Shown here piece by piece: positions 6,826 through 12,374 of a DNA stretch of 12,374 nucleotides; positions within the stretch are counted from its first letter, which is position 1; every line of letters starts with the position of its first letter. Source of the stretch: F1-20-MAGs016 sp046086245 (GTDB lineage Bacteria; Planctomycetota; Planctomycetia; Pirellulales; UBA1268); the NCBI GenBank assembly GCA_046086245.1, contig JBJSXB010000319.1, positions 1 to 12,374 of the forward strand. The letters run 5' to 3'. The notes under the pieces were generated by a model. The model ran no database searches. It was not told the DNA's origin and saw only the letters and a list, made by a program, of their open reading frames with translations. Made by a program: the position numbers and the translations under genes.

Positions 6826-8946
6826 TCACGGAGCCCCCCGTCCTCGGAGGAGGTTGCGGCCGCGCCGGAGCGCCGGCGGCGACTGACCGAGGGGCATGCC
6901 GGGAACGAAGTATTCGACGTAGCCGAGGTGCATCTCGTCGAACGTCTGTGGCCCCCAGCGCACGGTCTTCGTCGGATCGGGATTGGCGGGGTTGCCGGGA
7001 CTGTTGTCGAACCAGGCGGTGAACACCAACCGGTCCCCGGCACGCAACGCCAGCGGCTCGTGGAGCCGGTAGAGGAGTTGCCAGTTGAAGTCGTAGCGGG
7101 GGATGTCGAGGATCGTCGAGCGATCGCCGTCGCCGCGCACCAGCTCGTAGCGGCACGCCTTGCCGCGCACGTGGAGGTGGGGCAGGAAGCCGAGAATCGT
7201 GGCATCGAACGGCACGGTGAGCGACGCCTCCTCGCGGTGGTCGGCGGCACCGGGCGGGATCGAGATCCGCGGATTGACGATCCCCGCCACACGGATCTCG
7301 TGGCGCGGCGGTTCCTTGGCGTAGATCACCCCGACACGTGTCCGGTCGGTCGTCGCGGTGCCGTTGGGCGTGTAGTGCATCTGGAATCGCAGCCGGGCTC
7401 CCTGGGGGAGCTTCTTGGCGAAGCCCTCGGGAAAAACGAGCGTGTTCTGGCCCGGGACGTACTCTCCCCAGAAGCCCCCGCGTTCCTCCGCCGCGGCGAC
7501 GACGTCGGCCACCGAGTCGATCTCGCCGGCGAGGTGGATCAGGGCGTGGTGCACGACGCCGGGGTCCCCCGGCCGGACCTCGATCGCCTGCACCCAGCGG
7601 TCTTCCGTGAGGTGCGTCTCGACGAACACGGTCTGGTAGGGCATCACACCCGTCGCCTTCACCGCCACCGGCTCGGCGAACTCGAAGACGGCGTCGGGCG
7701 TGCCGATCTGCCACTCCTCGGGATAGGCACGCGGGGCGGGAGCCTCGGCGGGATCGCCTTCCGGCCGGCCACCGGACAGCCATGCCACAAGGTCGTGCCG
7801 GTCGGCCTCCGCGAGCGAGCGATCGTTGGCCCACGGCGTGTGGACCCGACCGGTGTCGGGATCGGCCGGCGTCGCGGCGGCGAACCACGGGGGCATCGTG
7901 CCGCGCGCGATCACCTCCGCCACCATCCCCGCATGGCCGACCAGATCGGCGTAGCTGTCGAGGGGAAACGGGCCCGCGCCGCCGTCCCGGTGGCAGTCGA
8001 CGCAGTGCCGCGCCACGATCCGCGAGATCCGGCCATGGTAGGTCACGGCGGCGGGCGCCGCGCCCTCGGCCGGTCGGTCGAGCACGCATCCGGGCGCCTC
8101 GGTGGCGGCGACGGGTGGCGCGTCGCCGCGGCCGATTGCCGCTAGCGCATCGGCGAGGAAGCGCCGCCGCGGGGCGTCGAGCGCGTACCCGAAGCCGTAC
8201 TGGTCGTCGATCGCTCCGTGGTAGGTCACCGTCCGGTCGGCGGCGAGCACGACGACGTCGGTCGTCGAAAGCGCGCCGACGGCCGCGGCCAGACGGGCCT
8301 GCGGGTCATGCACCCACACCGCTCGATCGGCGAATCGCCCGGCCGCTTCACGCTGTCGTGCCGGATCGTCGGTCGGCACGGGATCGACGAGGATCCAGGC
8401 GATCTCGTCGGCCGACGCGGCGACGAGGTCTGCGAGTTTCGGCAGGTATTTCTTGCTCAACGGGCAACTGGTGCTCGTCATCGCGACGACCACGATCCGG
8501 CCGGCCGCGAACCGCGACAGGTCGTGTACGGTGCCGTCGAGCGCGGTGAACGTCACATCGCCGACGCGGCGGCCGATGCCATGATCCCCGGGCCGGACGG
8601 GCTCGGGCCCCGCGCGCAGCGGCGGCTCGGCCGGAGCCGACGGCGCGGGCGTTGCCGGGGCCGCGGGCGGGGTCCCCGCGCCATCGCGCACGTCCCGCAG
8701 TGCGCCAGCCCGCACCGCTTCGAGCGCCTCGCGCTTGGTGATCGCACCGTCGCCGTCGAGATCGAGCCGCTCGAAGAACGCCCGGGCGGGAAGTTCGTCG
8801 GGAGTCACCCGGCCGTCACCGTCGCGGTCGAGCTGGTCGAACCGGTCGCCGACCCCCGGCTGCGCCGCAGCGCGGCCCGCGAGGGCCACCCCACCAATGA
8901 CGAGCACAAGGGTGGCGCCTGAAACCGTCATGCGGAGCCTCGTCAT
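6826..8946 (-). CDS. Secreted EF-hand / redoxin / cytochrome c / type II copper monooxygenase fusion
   Basis: A 706-residue protein. The ATG at 8944-8946 is chosen because GGAGG lies 7 nt upstream and a signal peptide follows (about 1-29, ending AGRAAA-QP). Domains: two canonical EF-hand loops, DRDGDGRVTPDE (40-51) and DLDGDGAITKRE (62-73); a Pro/Ala linker (91-120); a thioredoxin-fold redoxin domain (about 125-275) with a single reactive-type Cys in TSCPLSKKY (C161, no CxxC); a c-type haem site CVDCH (315-319) with a possible axial Met at 351 (TMPPWFA); then a copper type II, ascorbate-dependent monooxygenase-like region (about 415-690). By analogy with peptidylglycine and dopamine hydroxylases, all six copper ligands appear present: H466, H467 and H524, then H590, H592 and M672. 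A periplasmic hydroxylase or electron-transfer role is inferred; the substrate is unknown. The redoxin-cytochrome-monooxygenase order is known in planctomycetes and acidobacteria; the EF-hand pair in front is less usual. Confidence 0.87.
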   Translation of the reverse strand: MTRLRMTVSGATLVLVIGGVALAGRAAAQPGVGDRFDQLDRDGDGRVTPDELPARAFFERLDLDGDGAITKREALEAVRAGALRDVRDGAGTPPAAPATPAPSAPAEPPLRAGPEPVRPGDHGIGRRVGDVTFTALDGTVHDLSRFAAGRIVVVAMTSTSCPLSKKYLPKLADLVAASADEIAWILVDPVPTDDPARQREAAGRFADRAVWVHDPQARLAAAVGALSTTDVVVLAADRTVTYHGAIDDQYGFGYALDAPRRRFLADALAAIGRGDAPPVAATEAPGCVLDRPAEGAAPAAVTYHGRISRIVARHCVDCHRDGGAGPFPLDSYADLVGHAGMVAEVIARGTMPPWFAAATPADPDTGRVHTPWANDRSLAEADRHDLVAWLSGGRPEGDPAEAPAPRAYPEEWQIGTPDAVFEFAEPVAVKATGVMPYQTVFVETHLTEDRWVQAIEVRPGDPGVVHHALIHLAGEIDSVADVVAAAEERGGFWGEYVPGQNTLVFPEGFAKKLPQGARLRFQMHYTPNGTATTDRTRVGVIYAKEPPRHEIRVAGIVNPRISIPPGAADHREEASLTVPFDATILGFLPHLHVRGKACRYELVRGDGDRSTILDIPRYDFNWQLLYRLHEPLALRAGDRLVFTAWFDNSPGNPANPDPTKTVRWGPQTFDEMHLGYVEYFVPGMPLGQSPPALRRGRNLLRGRGAP

Positions 8947-8950
8947 GGCT

Positions 8951-8957
8951 GGTCCTC
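8951..8957 (-). promoter_or_regulatory. Shine-Dalgarno for the EF-hand/monooxygenase gene
   Basis: On the minus strand TCGGAGGACC precedes the ATG by a 7-nt spacer after GGAGG. It is the strongest ribosome binding site in the window and decides the start at 8946, excluding the longer open frame that runs up to 9219. Confidence 0.7.
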
Positions 8958-9038
8958 CGAACGATCGAAACCGGCAACGCGTCCTCCCCGACCGAGCAGG
9001 CCGTGGACGAACAGCCTGCGGCACCTCACGGATAAGGT

Positions 9039-9059
9039 ACCGGGAACGCAGTTCCCGGT
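9039..9059. repeat. Perfect 9-bp hairpin with GCA triloop
   Basis: ACCGGGAAC (9039-9047) and GTTCCCGGT (9051-9059) are perfect inverted repeats around GCA. It lies in the gene-free stretch upstream of the EF-hand/monooxygenase gene and directly abuts a second hairpin. No T-run follows on the minus strand (the direction of both flanking genes), so a simple intrinsic terminator is not supported. It could be a REP-like element or a transcript-stabilising structure. Confidence 0.6.
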
Positions 9060-9076
9060 GAAAAGCGCGGCTTTTC
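9060..9076. repeat. Second adjacent hairpin, 7-bp stem with GCG triloop
   Basis: GAAAAGC (9060-9066) and GCTTTTC (9070-9076) are perfect inverted repeats around GCG. It directly abuts the preceding hairpin. The A/T-rich outer stem differs from the GC-rich surroundings. Confidence 0.55.
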
Positions 9077-9116
9077 GGGTGAACAAGGGTCATGGGTGGA
9101 CTTTGGCCACAGGCTG

Positions 9117-9227
9117 CTGGTGTCCTGAACGAGAAGTTCATGACACTAGAAATTGTTTGATTCCCGGCCTGCGAGGCCGGAAATGTCGTGTCATGAATCG
9201 AAATGAACTTTCGACTCACGACACTAG
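9117..9227. mobile_element. MITE-like element with imperfect terminal inverted repeats
   Basis: The two ends of this 111-bp segment are inverted copies of each other. Comparing 9117-9141 with the reverse complement of 9203-9227, 18 of 25 positions match without gaps; the pattern is CTRGTGTC, N, TGA, five variable bases, then AAGTTCAT. Each end can also fold on itself: at 9120-9146 GTGTC/GACAC and TGAAC/GTTCA pair, and at 9184-9223 TGTCGTG/CACGACA and TCGAAA/TTTCGA pair. The middle holds a 7-bp hairpin with GCG loop (9164-9180). GACACTAG occurs twice in direct orientation (9142-9149 and 9220-9227). The segment is less GC-rich than its surroundings and carries no supported ORF. TA at 9225-9226 opposite TG at 9118-9119 could be a decayed TA target duplication, but that is speculative. 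No transposase is visible in the window, so a non-autonomous element, or a palindromic repeat family, is the best reading. Confidence 0.5.
9164..9180. repeat. Central hairpin of the MITE-like element, GCG triloop
   Basis: CCGGCCT (9164-9170) and AGGCCGG (9174-9180) pair perfectly around GCG, with TT (9161-9162) and AA (9182-9183) able to extend the stem across one mismatch. Its triloop matches those of the two hairpins at 9039-9076 (GCA and GCG). Confidence 0.55.
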
Positions 9228-10549
9228 CGCACCGGTTCCGGCACGCCTGCCGGCGGCGATGGATCCTGGGCGATCAACCCGTCGAGCGCGGCTTGCAGGC
9301 GGCTGCGAGCGGCTTGGGCTTCGACGTCGGCCGTGGCGGCGGCGACGGGGATTTCCCCCCACGGCGCGTCGCGCATGTCGAACAGGTCGCCCGCCTGGGT
9401 GAGCTTCCAGCGGGCGTCGCGCACGTAGCGATCGTTCCGCAACTGCACGTAGACCCACTGGCGCGGCGCGCCGGGCCGGCCGGTGACCTGTGGCGCGAGG
9501 CTGTGCCCGTCGATCGTCACGCCGGCAGGCAGGGCACCGCCCGCGAGGGCGGTGAAGGTGGGGAAGAAGTCGGTCAGGCTCACGAGATCCTGCGACACCC
9601 GGCCGGACGGCGTGGTGCCGGGCCAATTGACGATCAGTGGCACGCGGCAGCCGCCTTCGGTGAGCTCACCCTTCTTGCCATGCACCGGGCGGCCGTGGAC
9701 GGTATGCGCCCCCTTGGTCGAACCGTTGTCGCCGACGAACACGACCAGCGTCCGCTCGCGCAGCTTCAGGCCGTCGAGTTCGGCGACGAGTTTGCCGACG
9801 AGCGTGTCGAGATAGGCGATGTTGTCCGCGTGGAGGTCGGGGGTGTTCCCGACGCTGTCGGGCGTGCGTTGCAGCTTGTAGTGGATCAGCGGCGTAGGGT
9901 AGTAAACGAAGAACGGTTGGTCTCGACGTTGGCGGATGAAGTCGACGACGAACCGGTGCAACAGGTCCGGGCCGAACGTGGTCTTGTCGCCGCTTGTGAT
10001 CGTGCCGTTGTGGTTATAGTCGGGTCCCCAGTAGCGGGCGCGCCCGGTCTGCCCGCCGCCGTTGTCCCAGCGCTCACCCCAGATCATGAACTCGTCGAAG
10101 CCCCACCTCGCCGCGTCCTCGCGGGTGACGAGGTAGTCCAGGTCGGACCATTTCCCGGCGACGGCGGTGGCGTACCCGGCCCGTTTGAGCACCGTGGCGA
10201 CGCACACCTCGCGGCTCGGCGTGGCGGCCGCGCCGAGGCCGTTGTCGGTCACGCCGGTGCGGAAGCCGTAGCGCCCGAACATCGCCATCGCCCGCGACGG
10301 GGCGCACAGCGGCGCGGCGAAACAATATTCGAAGCGGGTGCCGCCGGCCGCCAGCGCGTCGAGATGCGGCGTCTTGTATGCCGAGCCATAGCAGCCGATG
10401 TCGGGCAGTCCGAAATCATCGGCGAGGATGCAGACGATGTTGGGCCTGGCGGCGGGCGCCGGCACGTCGGCGGCGCGGATCCCGGCCGGTGGAGCGGACA
10501 GGACGGGGGCGAGGAGCGCGGCGGCGAGGAGAACGCGCGGGAGTTTCAT
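9224..10549 (-). CDS. Secreted type I (formylglycine) sulfatase
   Basis: A 441-residue protein from the ATG at 10547-10549, with AAGGA upstream at a spacing of about 7 nt. A signal peptide spans about 1-27 (MKLPRVLLAAALLAPVLS..., cleavage near IRA-AD). Family S1 sulfatases hydrolyse sulfate esters using a formylglycine made from Cys or Ser. Seen here: NIVCILADDFG with metal-ligand Asp 44-45, GCYGS, the maturation signature C82-A-P-S-R86, AGKW (131-134), VGDNGSTKG with a metal-binding Asp-Asn pair, and GKKGELTEGGCRVPLIVNWPG. It should need a formylglycine-generating enzyme encoded elsewhere. The usual His after GKW (GKWHLG) is Ser here, followed by GFDEFMIWGERW, suggesting a distinct subfamily. 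The likely substrate is a sulfated glycan, not determinable from sequence. Its TAG stop lies inside the outer edge of the repeat element downstream. Confidence 0.92.
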   Translation of the reverse strand: MKLPRVLLAAALLAPVLSAPPAGIRAADVPAPAARPNIVCILADDFGLPDIGCYGSAYKTPHLDALAAGGTRFEYCFAAPLCAPSRAMAMFGRYGFRTGVTDNGLGAAATPSREVCVATVLKRAGYATAVAGKWSDLDYLVTREDAARWGFDEFMIWGERWDNGGGQTGRARYWGPDYNHNGTITSGDKTTFGPDLLHRFVVDFIRQRRDQPFFVYYPTPLIHYKLQRTPDSVGNTPDLHADNIAYLDTLVGKLVAELDGLKLRERTLVVFVGDNGSTKGAHTVHGRPVHGKKGELTEGGCRVPLIVNWPGTTPSGRVSQDLVSLTDFFPTFTALAGGALPAGVTIDGHSLAPQVTGRPGAPRQWVYVQLRNDRYVRDARWKLTQAGDLFDMRDAPWGEIPVAAATADVEAQAARSRLQAALDGLIAQDPSPPAGVPEPVR

Positions 10550-10674
10550 GACGTCATCCTTCGCCCGGCGACTCCGTCGCTTCCCCGATCGGGTTCAACG
10601 CCTGTCGACCGCCAGTGTTGCGGAGCCGGGTCCCGAGCCGCAATCGGCCACCCCGCGCGTCACCCGGTCGCCCG
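10550..10674. other. Helicase-sulfatase intergenic region, no feature resolved
   Basis: These 125 bp separate the helicase stop from the sulfatase start on the same strand. Apart from the sulfatase ribosome binding site (AAGGA, near 10557-10561 on the minus strand) I see no convincing promoter, terminator with T-run, or repeat. Confidence 0.4.
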
Positions 10675-12374
10675 TCATGCCTGCTCGACCACGAGCCGTG
10701 CCGGGGGAAGGCTGTCGAGGAAGATCCGGCCGTACGGCTTGGTGCGGACGCGCGGGTCGAGGATCACCACCCGGCCGGAGTCGGTCGCCGTGCGGATCAA
10801 CCGGCCGAATCCCTGCTTGAGCTTCAGCACCGCCTCCGGCACCTGATAGTCCATGAAGGGATTGCCACCGGCGGCGCGGATGGCGTCGATCCGCGCCGCC
10901 ACCAGCGGCCGGTCGGGGACCGCGAACGGGAGCTTGGTGATGATCACCGTCACCAGCTGCTCGCCCGGCAGGTCGATCCCCTGCCAGAAGCCGTCGGTGC
11001 CCAGGAGCACGCTGCCGGGCCCGGCGCGGAAGTCGGCGAGCATCTTCGCGCGCGACAGGCCGTCGGCCTGGCTGACGAGGCGGAGGTTGTTCCGTGCGCA
11101 GAACCCGGCCAGGTCGGCGGCGACGCGCTCGAGCGATCGGAGGCTCGTGAACAGCACCAGCGCCCGCCCGCCGGAGCGTTCGATGAACCGGCGGATGACC
11201 GGGATGCTCGCGCGGTCGAAGACCTCGCGCTCCGCCGGATCGGGCATCCCCTCGACGAGCACCAGCTCGGCATGGGTGGCGTAGTCGAACGGGCTGCCGA
11301 GGCGCGCCGCCAGCGCCGCGTCGATCCCCAGCCGGGCCCGCGCGAAGGCGAACGGATCGGCGGCCGGCGCCACGCCCCCCGCCCGCGGCGGCTCGACGGC
11401 CAGCGTGGCACTGGCGAGGACCACCGTGGGGATCCGCTCGAACAGCTCGCGGCGCAGCGTGGCGCCGACGTCCACTGGCGCGCTCGACAGCGTGATCCGT
11501 GCCCGGCCGCGGCGGCCGCGTGCCACCTCGACCCAGTGGACGCTCCCCGACTCGTCCTGCCCGAGCCAGCCGGCCACGGCGGCGGCCTGGGCGGTGAGCC
11601 GGTCGGCCACCGAGAGCAGGTCGTGGCGCTCGGCCTCGGCTGCCAATTCCTCGGCGGCGGCGCGCAGGCCGCGGGCGAGCGCTGCCAGGGCGTCGCCGAG
11701 CGTGTCGGGCACGGCCGGCGGTGCGGTGACGCGCCACGGCCCCTCGCCGCGGTGGGCGACCGCGGCGAGGACGGCGGCGAAGAACCCCTCGGCCGCGCGG
11801 CGGCAGCGGAACACGTCGGCTTCGAGGTCGTGCATCCCGTAGTGGCGCAACAGCCCACGGTGGCCGCGCTCGGCGAGGAGCCGGGAGAGAAGCCGCTCGA
11901 CCCCGGTGCTCGAGACCCCGACGCCGAGGTGGTCGCCGGCCACCGCCTCGACCATGTGGGCCTCGTCGAAGACGACGATGTCGTGGTCGGGGAGGAGGCT
12001 CGCACCGCCGCGGCGCAGGGCGAGGTCGCTGAAGTACAGGGCATGGTTGACGACCAGCAACTGCGCCCGCGCCATCCGCCGCCGGGCGGCGTAGTAGAAG
12101 CATTGCTGGTGCTCGGGGCAGGTGCGCCCCATGCAGTTCCCCGAGTCGCTGCGGACCTCGTCCCAGACGGCGGCGGCGGGGACGTGGTCGAGGTCGGCCA
12201 GCGACCCGTCGGCGGTGTCGTGGGACCAGGCCGCCAGCGCCTCGAGATGGGCGATCTCCTCCTCCTCGCCGAACAGGTTCGCGGACCGCTCGACGGCGAG
12301 GTCGAGGCGGCGGCGTGAGAGGTAGTTGCCCCGTCCCTTGACGAGGACGGCGGAGAACTCGCGCGGCAGCACCG
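10675..12374 (-). CDS. DinG/Rad3-type (XPD-like) ATP-dependent DNA helicase, partial
   Basis: At least 565 residues of the C-terminal part; the frame is open through the right edge, so the Walker A region lies outside the window. Superfamily 2 XPD/DinG helicases unwind DNA 5' to 3' and usually hold a 4Fe-4S cluster held by four Cys. Visible (partial numbering): KGRGNYLS (12-19), a Cys cluster C80, C85, C91 (CMGRTCPEHQQC), LLVVNHALYF (the NH motif), FDEAH (Walker B, about 135-139), a long helical arch region, LASATL, LFTSLRSLE, GTDGFWQGIDLPGEQL (from 458) and QGFGRLIRT (520-528, motif VI). The first cluster ligand, normally Cys after KGRxNY, is Ser19. The closest named relatives are DinG and YoaA; I leave the symbol blank because the N-terminus is missing. 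It is followed by the sulfatase after 125 bp, with no evident functional link. A role in DNA repair or resolving DNA structures is inferred. Confidence 0.88.
   Translation of the reverse strand, partial: VLPREFSAVLVKGRGNYLSRRRLDLAVERSANLFGEEEEIAHLEALAAWSHDTADGSLADLDHVPAAAVWDEVRSDSGNCMGRTCPEHQQCFYYAARRRMARAQLLVVNHALYFSDLALRRGGASLLPDHDIVVFDEAHMVEAVAGDHLGVGVSSTGVERLLSRLLAERGHRGLLRHYGMHDLEADVFRCRRAAEGFFAAVLAAVAHRGEGPWRVTAPPAVPDTLGDALAALARGLRAAAEELAAEAERHDLLSVADRLTAQAAAVAGWLGQDESGSVHWVEVARGRRGRARITLSSAPVDVGATLRRELFERIPTVVLASATLAVEPPRAGGVAPAADPFAFARARLGIDAALAARLGSPFDYATHAELVLVEGMPDPAEREVFDRASIPVIRRFIERSGGRALVLFTSLRSLERVAADLAGFCARNNLRLVSQADGLSRAKMLADFRAGPGSVLLGTDGFWQGIDLPGEQLVTVIITKLPFAVPDRPLVAARIDAIRAAGGNPFMDYQVPEAVLKLKQGFGRLIRTATDSGRVVILDPRVRTKPYGRIFLDSLPPARLVVEQA

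Noticed and set aside
3185..6886. Very long plus-strand open frame (1233 codons) opposite the dehydrogenase gene
   Set aside because: It is antisense to a protein with clear family motifs. The translation is Arg/Gly/His-rich with no recognisable domain, a common artefact of high-GC codon usage.
4614..7292. Minus-strand open frame of 892 codons spanning parts of two genes
   Set aside because: It runs out of frame through both the dehydrogenase and the monooxygenase genes and across the DOMON gene. The translation is Arg-rich and has no family features.
8947..9219. N-terminal extension of the EF-hand/monooxygenase frame up to an ATG at 9219
   Set aside because: It would cross the hairpin and repeat region and bury the signal peptide 91 residues inside. 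The GGAGG before the ATG at 8946 decides the start.
9117..9227. CRISPR array or integron attC site in the repeat island
   Set aside because: Only two imperfect, inverted-type units, without regular spacers. No cas gene or integrase is in the window, and the attC core sites are not recognised.
9058..9402. Possible small plus-strand gene through the repeat island
   Set aside because: Open frame without a domain, running antisense into the sulfatase. The repeats explain the sequence better than coding.
9203..10846. Plus-strand open frame of 547 codons opposite the sulfatase
   Set aside because: Antisense to a sulfatase with intact catalytic signatures, and it has no domain of its own.
10615..12318. 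Plus-strand open frame of 567 codons opposite the helicase
   Set aside because: Antisense shadow of the DinG-like gene, rich in Arg, Gly and Glu and without motifs.

Overview
This is a GC-rich bacterial window whose gene content points to the phylum Planctomycetota, most likely a Pirellulales-type member. That placement is inferred from protein families. The evidence is a secreted beta-propeller/HEAT/cytochrome c protein of the type mostly confined to planctomycetes and verrucomicrobia, a formylglycine-type sulfatase, an EF-hand/redoxin/cytochrome/copper-monooxygenase fusion, and start sites with weak or absent Shine-Dalgarno sequences.

Layout, left to right. (1) 2-820 (+): 3' part of a helical protein of unknown function, cut by the window edge. 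(2) 924-1349 (-): small secreted protein with 16 cysteines, convergent with gene 1 across a possible terminator hairpin. (3) 1454-2920 (-): glycogen synthase glgA, full length in one frame but interrupted by an in-frame amber codon at 1823-1825, with a plausible intrinsic terminator at 1391-1416. (4) 2936-5977 (-): secreted planctomycete-type 'membrane-bound dehydrogenase' with a C-terminal haem-binding domain, only 15 bp upstream of glgA. (5) 6117-6770 (+): DOMON/CBM9-like protein, divergent from gene 4 across an AT-rich candidate promoter. (6) 6826-8946 (-): secreted four-module oxidoreductase (EF-hands, redoxin, c-type haem, type II copper monooxygenase). (7) 8947-9223: the only gene-free stretch approaching 300 bp. 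It is less GC-rich and packed with hairpins, and it contains a MITE-like element of about 110 bp. (8) 9224-10549 (-): secreted sulfatase. (9) 10675 to the right edge (-): DinG/Rad3-type superfamily 2 helicase, N-terminus outside the window.

Together the secreted redox proteins and the sulfatase fit the usual planctomycete programme of attacking and oxidising complex, often sulfated, polysaccharides. No phage genes, CRISPR array, tRNA or rRNA were found. Nothing here amounts to a clear new multi-gene system. The observations most worth following are the hairpin/inverted-repeat island downstream of the sulfatase, the amber codon in glgA, and the domain fusion at 6826-8946.
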